Assembly: GCF_014642835.1 (NCBI RefSeq)
Contig: NZ_BMJA01000004.1
Location: 3,678 to 67,677, forward strand
DNA: 64,000 nt
Source of the DNA: Dyella nitratireducens
GTDB lineage: Bacteria; Pseudomonadota; Gammaproteobacteria; Xanthomonadales; Rhodanobacteraceae
Reading direction: 5' to 3'
The translations under genes were made by a program, and so were the position numbers. Every line of letters starts with the position of its first letter. Positions within the stretch are counted from its first letter, which is position 1. Of this stretch, positions 42,324-49,693 are shown in pieces. The notes below the pieces were generated by a model. The model saw nothing but the letters and a program-made list of their open reading frames with translations. It was not told where the DNA came from and searched no databases.

Positions 42324-42689
42324 ATGCAATATCTACTGTTGTTGTTTGCCGACGAAACGGGCTGGCATCGCATGTCCAGCGAAGAACAGACGCGCGGTGT
42401 GGCGGCTTACCGCGCCTATACGGAGACGTTGAAAGAAGCCGGCGTGTATGTGGGTTCCAACCGGCTGCAGGACACGAATACGGCCACTACCGTGCGCCTG
42501 GTCGATGGCAAATCGCAGGTGCTGGACGGCACGTATGCCGATACCAAGGAACAGCTCGGCGGCTATTTCCTGATCGACGCCCCCGACCTGGATGCCGCAC
42601 TGGGCTGGGCCGCGCGCTGCCCCGGCGCAAGCCACGGCACGATCGAAGTACGGCCGGTATGGCCCACGCCAGGGGCCAGTTCGCCGTGA
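42324..42689 (+). CDS. YCII-related protein (DGPF domain)
   Basis: A 121-residue alpha/beta protein of the YCII/DGPF family. Features are MQYLLLLFADETGW at the start, a central LKEAGVYVGSNRLQ and a closing GTIEVRPVW. It starts an operon with an ECF sigma factor, whose GTG start overlaps its TGA; this pair is widespread. The YCII protein may act as a small enzyme or sensor for the sigma factor, which is not established. GGAG precedes ATG 42324. The promoter region carries the ArsR palindromes, so the divergent units may be co-regulated. Confidence 0.88.
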   Translation: MQYLLLLFADETGWHRMSSEEQTRGVAAYRAYTETLKEAGVYVGSNRLQDTNTATTVRLVDGKSQVLDGTYADTKEQLGGYFLIDAPDLDAALGWAARCPGASHGTIEVRPVWPTPGASSP

Positions 42690-43951
42690 GCGACGACGCG
42701 CGGGCAGCCGCCAATGCCGTAGCTCGCCACAGCTACGGCAAACTGCTCGCCTATCTCGCCGCCGACATGCGTGACGTGTCGGCGGCCGAAGATGCGTTAT
42801 CGGAAGCCTTCGCCGCCGCACTGGCGGATTGGCCGGTGCACGGTTGCCCGGACAGCCCGGAGTCCTGGCTGATGACGGTAGCGCGGCGCAAAGGCATCGA
42901 TGGCGTCCGGCGGCGACGTAGCGGTGAGGCCGTCTCGGCACAGTTGCAGGCGATCGCGGATATGCACGCCGAATGTACGGGCACGAGCGAGGAGGAGGTA
43001 TTTCCCGATCGCCGCCTTGCCTTGCTGTTCGCTTGCGCGCATCCAGCGATCGACGTGAGCATTCGTGCGCCGTTGATGCTGCAGACCGTGCTGGGGCTCG
43101 AAGCAAAAACCATTGCCTGCGCGTTCCTGGTATCGCCCGAAGCGATGAGCAAACGGCTGGGCCGCGCGAAGCAAAAAATCCGCGAGGCCGGTATTCCCTT
43201 TGTGATTCCCGAGCGCGATGCATGGAACGAACGGCTGGAAGCGGTGCTGGCGGCGATCTATGCCTCATACGCCGAAGGCTGGAGCGAGCCGGACGATGCC
43301 GATCTGACTCGCCGTGATCTGGTCGAAGAAGCGCTCTTTCTTGCCCGCTTGTTGGCCGAGCTGTTGCCGCAAGAACCGGAAACGCTGGGCTTGCTTGCAG
43401 GCATGCTGTACACCGAAGCCCGCCGGCGTGCGCGACGCAACGTGGAAGGCGAGTACGTGCCCTTCGCCGAACAGGACACGCGCCTGTGGGATGCCGGCAT
43501 GATCGATGACGCCGAGGACTTGTTGCGGCGTGCGAGCGCATTCGGCCGGATCGGCCGCTATCAACTCGAAGCCGCGTTGCAATCGGCGCATATCGAGCGC
43601 CGGCGTTCCGGACGCAGTGACTGGTCGCCGGAAGTGCAGCTTTACGATGCGTTGTACGCGCTCACTCGTTCCCCCGTCGTTGCGCTGAATCGTGCGTTGG
43701 CGGTTGCGGAATTGAATGGGCCTGATGCGGCTGTCGCGATCATCCGCACTTTGTCCGAAGACAAGCGACTGGCCGAGTATCAGCCGTATTGGGCGGCACG
43801 TGCGGCCTTGTTTGCACGTGCAGGCGACGAACGTGAAGCCTTGCATGCCTACGAGATGGCGATTGGTCTGGCATGCGATCCAGCGGTGCGGCGGTTTTTG
43901 CAACGGAAGCAAGAGGCAATCCTTTCGCAAACACCCCCATCCGTTGCGTAG
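42686..43951 (+). CDS. ECF RNA polymerase sigma factor with DUF6596-type C-terminal extension
   Basis: A 421-residue sigma factor, longer than classic ECFs. Region 2 (about 10-75) includes LLAYLAADMRDVSAAEDALSE. Region 4 (about 125-175) includes AKTIACAFLVSPEAMSKRL. A helical C-terminal extension (about 185-410) has TPR-like segments such as VALNRALAVAELNGPDAAVA. These ECF factors pair with YCII proteins instead of classical anti-sigma factors. GTG 42686 overlaps the YCII stop (GTGA). Its TAG stop (43949-43951) falls inside the 74-bp repeat that begins at 43948. Confidence 0.9.
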   Translation: MSDDARAAANAVARHSYGKLLAYLAADMRDVSAAEDALSEAFAAALADWPVHGCPDSPESWLMTVARRKGIDGVRRRRSGEAVSAQLQAIADMHAECTGTSEEEVFPDRRLALLFACAHPAIDVSIRAPLMLQTVLGLEAKTIACAFLVSPEAMSKRLGRAKQKIREAGIPFVIPERDAWNERLEAVLAAIYASYAEGWSEPDDADLTRRDLVEEALFLARLLAELLPQEPETLGLLAGMLYTEARRRARRNVEGEYVPFAEQDTRLWDAGMIDDAEDLLRRASAFGRIGRYQLEAALQSAHIERRRSGRSDWSPEVQLYDALYALTRSPVVALNRALAVAELNGPDAAVAIIRTLSEDKRLAEYQPYWAARAALFARAGDEREALHAYEMAIGLACDPAVRRFLQRKQEAILSQTPPSVA

Positions 43952-44022
43952 CTTGGGGTGTAAACCCCACCATCGCCATGTTGGTCAGGATCAGGATGTT
44001 GGGGTTTGCACCCCAACCTACA
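43948..44022. repeat. 74-bp hairpin repeat; contains the sigma-factor stop
   Basis: A full copy with slight decay (GTAGCTTGGGGTGTAAACCC left, GGGTTTGCACCCCAACCTAC right). TAG at 43949-43951 is the sigma-factor stop. It lies 51 bases before the MFS transporter. Confidence 0.9.
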
Positions 44023-44073
44023 AAAGCGCTTGTCTGGCAGAATCGGCCTTCTGCTTATCGGGAAGCCAAGCAC

Positions 44074-45336
44074 ATGCGTGATGCCGTAACCACTCCGGCC
44101 AATTCACCAGGCCGAGTTCTGTTTGCCAGCCTGATTGGCACCACCATCGAGTTCTTCGATTTCTACATCTACGCCACGGCGGCGGTGCTGGTATTTCCGA
44201 AGTTGTTCTTCCCGGCGGGCGATGCGGCGACGGCGACCTTGCAATCCTTCGCCACGTTCGCGCTGGCATTCGTGGCGCGCCCGATCGGTTCGGCCTTGTT
44301 CGGCCATTTCGGCGATCGCATCGGCCGCAAGGCGACGTTGGTGGCTGCCTTGCTCACCATGGGCATCTCCACGGTAGCGATCGGCGTGCTGCCCACGTAC
44401 GACCATATCGGCCTGATGGCGCCCGCGTTGCTCGCTCTGTGCCGTTTGGGGCAAGGGCTTGGGCTGGGTGGCGAGTGGGGCGGTGCGGTGCTGCTGGCGA
44501 TCGAGAATGCGCCGCCGGGCAAGCGCGCCTGGTACGGCATGTTTCCACAGCTTGGCGCACCACTCGGCTTTCTTGCCGCGACGGGCTTGTTTCTCTGGAT
44601 CACGGAGAAGATGGGCGACGCCGCCTTTTTCGCATGGGGATGGCGCGTACCATTCCTGGCTAGCTCGGTGCTGGTGCTGATGGGTTTGTGGATGCGTTTG
44701 CGCCTGACTGAAACCCCCGAGTTCGCGCGTTCGATGGCGATGCATGAGCGCGTGAAAGTACCCATGCTCAATGTGTTCGCGCAGCACCCGCGTGCGCTCA
44801 TCTCGGGCACATTCGCAGCGTTGGCGACGTTCGTCATCTTCTATCTGATGACGGTGTTCGCGCTGAGCTGGGCTACTTCCAAGCTTGGCTATTCACGCGA
44901 AGCTTTCCTGATCGTGCAGATGGTGGGCGTGCTGTTTTTTGCCCTGTTGATTCCGTTCTCGGCATGGCTGGCGGACAAGCGCGGCGGGCATTTCGTGATG
45001 CTGCTGGCCACGGCGCTGATCTTTGTGTTCGGCATCGCCTATGCTCCGCTGTTCGCGCAGAGCGGCATGCTGTTCATGGTGGTGGGCATGTGCGTGGTCG
45101 GCATCACCTACGGGCCGCTGGGCACGGTGCTGGCGCAGATGTTTCCTACTGCCGTGCGCTATACCGGCGCGTCGCTGGCGTTCAATCTGGCGGGCATTTT
45201 TGGTGCGTCGCTGGCGCCCTATATCGCCACGTGGCTGGCCAAGACCTACGGTTTGGCGTACGTGGGGTATTACCTTTCTGTGGCGGCTGCGCTGACCTTG
45301 CTTGCCTTGTTGGTCAAACCGCGCGAAGCGACGTAG
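44074..45336 (+). CDS. MFS transporter, metabolite:H+ symporter type
   Basis: A 420-residue inner-membrane protein with twelve predicted helices. The metabolite:proton symporter branch (ProP, ShiA, KgtP-like) is shown by GTTIEFFDFYIYATAA at 16-31, RPIGSALFGHFGDRIGRKA after helix 2, and LGLGGEWGGAVLLAIENAP near 130. It would import an organic acid, amino acid or betaine with protons; the substrate cannot be chosen. The start at ATG 44074 follows GGGAAGC. It is a single gene with a strong terminator downstream. Confidence 0.9.
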   Translation: MRDAVTTPANSPGRVLFASLIGTTIEFFDFYIYATAAVLVFPKLFFPAGDAATATLQSFATFALAFVARPIGSALFGHFGDRIGRKATLVAALLTMGISTVAIGVLPTYDHIGLMAPALLALCRLGQGLGLGGEWGGAVLLAIENAPPGKRAWYGMFPQLGAPLGFLAATGLFLWITEKMGDAAFFAWGWRVPFLASSVLVLMGLWMRLRLTETPEFARSMAMHERVKVPMLNVFAQHPRALISGTFAALATFVIFYLMTVFALSWATSKLGYSREAFLIVQMVGVLFFALLIPFSAWLADKRGGHFVMLLATALIFVFGIAYAPLFAQSGMLFMVVGMCVVGITYGPLGTVLAQMFPTAVRYTGASLAFNLAGIFGASLAPYIATWLAKTYGLAYVGYYLSVAAALTLLALLVKPREAT

Positions 45337-45364
45337 CGGTTTGCTTTTTTGATGGCAAAAAAAG

Positions 45365-45395
45365 AAGCCCTGGTCAGCGCGAGCTGCCAGGGCTT
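45365..45395. terminator. Bidirectional terminator
   Basis: AAGCCCTGG and CCAGGGCTT enclose an inner CAGC/GCTG pair. On the minus strand a run of seven T follows. It serves the convergent MFS and YXWGXW genes. Confidence 0.88.
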
Positions 45396-45411
45396 TGTTG
45401 TCGAGTGAGGC

Positions 45412-46608
45412 TTATCCGCCCTGAGGGTGCTGTTCCTCGTGTTTGTTCTCATGGGGCGGCGGAGCCTGACGCGGCGGTGCGGCGGGGTGGGGCGCCTGCG
45501 CTGGGCGAGGTTCCGGGTGATACGCCGGTGCCGGCTGCGGGGCAGGGCGATAAGCGGGTTCCGGCCGAGGTGCAGGGTGGTAGGCCGGTGCCGGTTGAGC
45601 TTCAGGACGCGGCCGTTCCGGCGCCATGTCGCGTGGTGCTGGCGCTGCCTCCGGATGCGGCGGCGTGCGTGGTGCGAAGTTTTCAGGTCGTTCGGCCGGA
45701 CGATTAGGTTCTACCGGTGCACGTGATGGCGCTGCACTAGGGTACTGCCCAGGATGGGGTGCGAAGTGCGCTGAGCGCAGCTCGGGATTTTGCGCAGATT
45801 GCGGACGTGCTTCCGGACCTGGATGCGGAGCGCCAGCCGATGCACCATGCGCTGCGACAATGCCAGCGCCCGTAAAAGCGGCTGCCCGCGCCGTGGCTGC
45901 GATCGGCGGAGCACCATGGTTGACCGAGGCGCGCAACGCCGGATTCTGGCGGGCCATCGTCATCTGCTGCTGTTGTGCCGCTACTGGCGGCGTGTGTTGC
46001 GCACGCTGGTAGGCGACTTGCTGCGCTGTAGGCTCTGCACGCACACCGCCATTGCCACCGTTGTAGCTCACACGATTGACGGTGACGTTGTTGATCACGG
46101 TCTGGTTGTACACGTTGGTCACGTGCACGTTGGTGATGTTGTTGACCGTGCGGTTGTAATAGAAGCCGTGCTGTCCCCAGTGGCCGCCTTCATAGCCGTG
46201 GCCGCCATAACCGTAGCCATAGTCGATGCCGCCGTAGTAGCCCACTTCGCGGCCCCAGTAGCCTTCATGGAAGACGTACACGCCATCGCTCCAGCCCCAA
46301 TAGGCCGGCGTCCACAAGGCGCCGGTAAATGGTGCAAGCACCCAAGTGCCCGGCACCCAGTAATACTCGGCGCCGTCCCAGGCCCAATAACCCGGCACCC
46401 ACATGTAGCCATCGTCGGGAATCGGTGGCTGGTCGTAAACCGGCAAGGGCGGCGGCGGCGAGCCCACGGTGACGGAAACGCCAATGGACACTTGCGCCTG
46501 CACCGGCGTTGTCACGAACGCGAATGCTGCTGCCGATAGCACGCAAGCGCCGAGCGCCAGCGCGCTGCAACGTGTTGCAGCTTTCCGCATCAATGCGTGG
46601 TGTTTCAT
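45412..46608 (-). CDS. YXWGXW-repeat exported protein, paralogue A
   Basis: A 398-residue protein with a signal peptide (about 1-39, ending PVQA). The next 130 residues are Tyr/Trp/Gly-rich with several Y-x-W-G/D-x units (GYWAWDGAEYYWVPGTW, LWTPAYWGWSDGVYVFHEGY), the YXWGXW repeat family, followed by Gly/Tyr strands and NRTVNNITNVHVTNVYNQT. The C-terminal 150 residues are Pro/Ala/His-rich and likely disordered. It is probably an outer-envelope or surface protein. GAGGACCATCC precedes ATG 46608. It is paralogous to the gene at 61286. The function is unknown. Confidence 0.82.
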   Translation of the reverse strand: MKHHALMRKAATRCSALALGACVLSAAAFAFVTTPVQAQVSIGVSVTVGSPPPPLPVYDQPPIPDDGYMWVPGYWAWDGAEYYWVPGTWVLAPFTGALWTPAYWGWSDGVYVFHEGYWGREVGYYGGIDYGYGYGGHGYEGGHWGQHGFYYNRTVNNITNVHVTNVYNQTVINNVTVNRVSYNGGNGGVRAEPTAQQVAYQRAQHTPPVAAQQQQMTMARQNPALRASVNHGAPPIAATARAAAFTGAGIVAAHGASAGAPHPGPEARPQSAQNPELRSAHFAPHPGQYPSAAPSRAPVEPNRPAERPENFAPRTPPHPEAAPAPRDMAPERPRPEAQPAPAYHPAPRPEPAYRPAPQPAPAYHPEPRPAQAPHPAAPPRQAPPPHENKHEEQHPQGG

Positions 46609-46920
46609 GGATGGTCCTCTTCTGGCGTGGTTTGTGGGAGACAAACTAGCGCATGCCATGCGACGGAGAACTGAGCAGGAGTGAGGGCTGTTCCAGTTCA
46701 ATTAAGCAGAGCGATGACGCTGGACACGGCATTCACATGCAAGCACTTGTATGGCTTGCGCAATCGGCAAATGAATCGCGCGTAAAACGCCTGGCAGCGA
46801 TGTGCATGCGATGGATGCCAGGGGACTGCGTCGCGTGAAAATGACCTGCCCATCCCGGCAATAATCGGAGTGTGATGCCTCAAGGTGCGCGATAGTTTGA
46901 AGGTTTATAAGGAGCTTTCG
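46609..46920. other. Intergenic between divergent genes
   Basis: About 310 bases between the YXWGXW gene and the 2OG oxygenase. Promoters for both are expected. No repeat or RNA is evident. Confidence 0.4.
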
Positions 46921-47658
46921 ATGAAGAGCCGTCACGCCGGATTAGCCGCACAGACGCAGAGCGTCGATCAGGACAAGCTCGATTGGCTTCGCATGGCTGC
47001 AGACCTTGATTGTTACGGTGCCGCCATCATTCCCGGACTGCTGCAAGCGGACGCATGCGATTCACTGGCTGCGTTGTATGGCGATGATCGCCATTTCAGA
47101 AGCCGGGTGGTGATGGCGCGGCACAGCTTCGGTAGCGGCGAATACAAGTATTTCGCTTATCCGTTGCCGGCGCGGATCCAGGAACTTCGCACTGCCTTTT
47201 ATCCACCCTTGGCCGAAATCGCCAATCGCTGGAACCAGGCGATGGACATCGCCGTGCATTATCCGGCGACCCACGAGCAATACATCAAGCATTGCCACGC
47301 GGCCGGACAACGTCGCCCCACGCCTCTGCTGTTGCAGTACGGTGCCGGCGACTACAACTGCCTGCATCAGGATCTTTACGGTGAGCATGTCTTCCCGTTG
47401 CAGATGGCGATCCTGCTTTCCCAACCCGGCAAGGATTTCACCGGCGGCGAGTTCGTGCTCACCGAGCAGCGGCCGCGCATGCAATCGCGTGCGGAGGTGG
47501 TGCCGCTAGAGCAGGGCGACGCGGTGGTGTTTGCCGTGCATCACCGCCCCATGCAAGGCACGCGCGGGACGTACCGGGTGATGATGCGGCATGGCGTGAG
47601 CCGGATCCGCTCCGGGCACCGGCATACGTTAGGGATTATTTTTCATGATGCGACGTGA
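46921..47658 (+). CDS. 2OG-Fe(II) oxygenase (prolyl-hydroxylase-like)
   Basis: A 245-residue non-heme iron enzyme. A double-stranded beta-helix core has LHQDLYGEHVFPLQMAILL (H-x-D near residue 145), then GGEFVLTEQRPRMQSR, and VHHRPMQGTRGTYRVMMRHG with the distal His and the Arg that holds 2-oxoglutarate. The later HGVSRIRSGHRHTLGIIFHD is also typical of this group. It hydroxylates a protein or nucleotide-type substrate; some relatives act on alkylated bases, but that is not shown. AAGGAG precedes ATG 46921. It is a single gene ending in a terminator. Confidence 0.87.
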   Translation: MKSRHAGLAAQTQSVDQDKLDWLRMAADLDCYGAAIIPGLLQADACDSLAALYGDDRHFRSRVVMARHSFGSGEYKYFAYPLPARIQELRTAFYPPLAEIANRWNQAMDIAVHYPATHEQYIKHCHAAGQRRPTPLLLQYGAGDYNCLHQDLYGEHVFPLQMAILLSQPGKDFTGGEFVLTEQRPRMQSRAEVVPLEQGDAVVFAVHHRPMQGTRGTYRVMMRHGVSRIRSGHRHTLGIIFHDAT

Positions 47659-47664
47659 TCAAAA

Positions 47665-47689
47665 GAAAACCGCGCATCGCGCGGTTTTC
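47665..47689. terminator. Bidirectional terminator
   Basis: GAAAACCGCGC-ATC-GCGCGGTTTTC is a near-perfect palindrome with A and T flanks, between the convergent 2OG oxygenase and Mrr-like genes. Confidence 0.9.
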
Positions 47690-47695
47690 CATGGA

Positions 47696-48370
47696 TCATG
47701 TATGCATCGCCGTGCGCGCCCGATGATGCATCGGCGGCGGTGAAGAAGGTGCCCGGAACGGCACCACGCTCGCATCGATTGGCAGCTGTGCATCGCTCAG
47801 CATGGCCAGTAGCGTCTCACCATAAATCAGCTCGAACGGCTTGCCGGTGACGAACTTCCACGCATCCTCGGTGTAGTCGCCGCAAGCAACGATCTTCACG
47901 GCGGAAGCGTGGTGGTATTTCATCAGGTTATGCATCTCGCGCACGTCTCTCACCGCGACGTTGCGATGTTTCCAATGGCGGCACTGCACCAGCGTCGTCA
48001 TGCTGTGCTTGTGCAGGATGAGATCCAGGCCGTCATCCGCATCGGCACGACCTGCACGCTCCACTACATAACCGCGAAAGCGGAAAGCCTGCGCGACGCG
48101 TTCCTCGAAAACGCGCCAGTGCATCTGGCTCAGGTCGGACAGCTTGTCACGCACGATCAGGCGATGCATGCGCTTGCGATAGCCGACACAGGTCGCGAAG
48201 GCGGCGAACCAGCAGGCGATCAGAGCCATCCATAACAAGGTCATGTAGCTGGCACTATGGGGACCGTTCCCATAATGCAGGCCCAAGTAGACGCTCGTGC
48301 CGAACAAGGCGCCCGCGGGCCAATGCACCCGAGCGAACCGTTCAATGCGATGTGTTCCGTGCTTCGCCAT
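47696..48370 (-). CDS. Membrane-anchored Mrr-like protein lacking the catalytic lysine
   Basis: A 224-residue paralogue of the protein at 15586: two hydrophobic segments (about 20-62), then a Mrr-like domain at 80-190 with FEERVAQAFRFRGYVVE, DDGLDLIL and VQCRHW. In the other copy the last motif is VQCKQW, so the active-site Lys is Arg here and nuclease activity is doubtful. It may have kept DNA binding or a structural role. GGGGGAG precedes ATG 48370. It converges with the 2OG oxygenase gene. Confidence 0.75.
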   Translation of the reverse strand: MAKHGTHRIERFARVHWPAGALFGTSVYLGLHYGNGPHSASYMTLLWMALIACWFAAFATCVGYRKRMHRLIVRDKLSDLSQMHWRVFEERVAQAFRFRGYVVERAGRADADDGLDLILHKHSMTTLVQCRHWKHRNVAVRDVREMHNLMKYHHASAVKIVACGDYTEDAWKFVTGKPFELIYGETLLAMLSDAQLPIDASVVPFRAPSSPPPMHHRARTAMHT

Positions 48371-48735
48371 CAACTCCCCCGAGCTGTGAACGCTGCTGCT
48401 GAACCGCGAGTTGACCTTAGCGCGGACCATGGTTGAGATCAGCGTGCAGCGCGGCATTCAGACGCAGCGCTGTTCTGTCGCGGCGTAGCGCGTTTTTACG
48501 GCACGCTTTTGTGCGGCGCAGCGATATTTTTCATGCCAACGTGGGCCATGGACGACATGAAGGCCAGCTGTCGCCACGCTTTTCACGTTTTCTCCATGCT
48601 TTGCCGCAGGGGTATGCTCTGACACGCGTCAATGGCCAACGACCGGATTTCCACGGCCTTTTCACATCTCGCATGCCACACCGGACACGCGGCATCGCCG
48701 CCTCGTCAATCCGCCTCGATGGGGAAGCATGGCTT
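48371..48735. other. Intergenic between divergent genes
   Basis: About 365 bases, no credible gene. Presumed promoters for the Mrr-like gene and the small paralogue pair. Confidence 0.4.
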
Positions 48736-49125
48736 ATGAGCAAGACAGATACCTGGGGCAGCAACGCCACCGTCAACTGGGACGATCCGCAGCTGGTATC
48801 GCTGCTCAGTCGTAGCGAGAGCTGGAGCATCGACAACCGTGGCGGCTTTACGCCCCAGCATGTCCAGGTCTACCTCGGCTGGAGCGGTTCGGTAGGCCGC
48901 TCGGCCACCCTGGTGTGGGAGCGCGATAGTGCCGTGGTGGTAGAGACCACGTTCACTCTCCCGCAAGGCGAGCAAGTACGTGTGGACAAGCACCTGGGCC
49001 ATCGCATCCGCACACTGTGGGGTGTGGTGATAGAAGGGCGCGAAGGGCATCGCGACGAGGATCGCCGCAAAGGCATCCACGTGTATTGGCTGCAGGTGCT
49101 GAACAAGACCCACGACGCATCCTAA
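48736..49125 (+). CDS. Small hypothetical protein, tandem paralogue 1
   Basis: A 129-residue soluble protein. It opens with a WDDPQLVSLLSRSESWSIDN segment and continues as beta strands: HVQVYLGWSGSVGRSATLVW, ETTFTLPQGEQVRVDK and LWGVVIEGREGHRDEDRRKG. The downstream protein (49248) has the same order of motifs, so the two arose by duplication. GGGGAAGC precedes ATG 48736. No named domain is recognised. The basic, Gly-flanked turn before the last strand is shared with the copy and may bind a ligand or nucleic acid (speculation). Confidence 0.68.
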   Translation: MSKTDTWGSNATVNWDDPQLVSLLSRSESWSIDNRGGFTPQHVQVYLGWSGSVGRSATLVWERDSAVVVETTFTLPQGEQVRVDKHLGHRIRTLWGVVIEGREGHRDEDRRKGIHVYWLQVLNKTHDAS

Positions 49126-49247
49126 AGAAACCCCGTCACGGGCCGATAACCGGCTGAAGCACGCCAGCCGTCCAAAGCGTCTACTCGACTTGCCGCATGC
49201 GGCAACGGGAAGCTGCTGGCTTGCTGTTCGCAGGAACAAAAAGCTGT

Positions 49248-49622
49248 ATGAGCCAGATCAAATCCATGCCGAAGGTGTCGAACAATCAGGTGGACTGGAG
49301 CGATCCGCGCCTGGAAGCGCTACTACGCAAGACCGAGGAATGGAAACTCGATAATCGCGGCGCCTTTCCCTCCCAGGATGTGCAAATCCATCTCGGCTGG
49401 GGCGCCAGCGCCGTGCGCAAGGCAGTGCTGGTATGGGAAACCGATCGCGTGATGGTGCTGGAAACGACGTTTCAGATACCTCAGGGTGAGCATGTGCGCG
49501 TGGATCGTATCTCGGCCGGCAGCATGCGTACTGCGTGGGGTGTGGTGGCGGAAGGGCGCGAAGGGTTTCGGGAAGAGGACAAGCAGAACGGGGTGTACGT
49601 GCATTGGTTGCACCTGTCGTAG
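49248..49622 (+). CDS. Small hypothetical protein, tandem paralogue 2
   Basis: A 124-residue paralogue of the gene just upstream. Aligned motifs are VDWSDPRLEALLRKTEEW, DVQIHLGWGASAVRKAVLVW, ETTFQIPQGEHVRVDR and TAWGVVAEGREGFREEDKQ. Roughly half of the residues agree by eye. AGGAA precedes ATG 49248. The protein ends LHLS, and its TAG stop (49620-49622) is part of the 74-bp repeat, so the repeat probably defines the present C-terminus. The function is unknown. Confidence 0.7.
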   Translation: MSQIKSMPKVSNNQVDWSDPRLEALLRKTEEWKLDNRGAFPSQDVQIHLGWGASAVRKAVLVWETDRVMVLETTFQIPQGEHVRVDRISAGSMRTAWGVVAEGREGFREEDKQNGVYVHWLHLS

Positions 49623-49693
49623 GTTGGGGTGCAAACCCCAACCTTGCCATCGACATCGACACGACGATGCTGGGGTTTGCACGCCAACCTACG
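49619..49693. repeat. 74-bp hairpin repeat with stop codons for both convergent genes
   Basis: A full copy (GTAGGTTGGGGTGCAAACCC left, GGGTTTGCACGCCAACCTAC right). TAG at 49620-49622 ends the plus-strand gene; the complementary CTA at 49689-49691 ends the minus-strand EAL-GGDEF gene. Confidence 0.93.

Noticed and set aside
41396-42685. Long in-frame upstream extension of the sigma factor (about 430 codons)
   Set aside because: It runs antisense to the ArsR and SRPBCC genes and out of frame over YCII. GTG 42686 overlaps the YCII stop and starts at the conserved sigma region.
24831-49693. Hairpin repeats as a CRISPR array
   Set aside because: Copies are dispersed kilobases apart, palindromic over their whole length and without regular spacers or cas genes.
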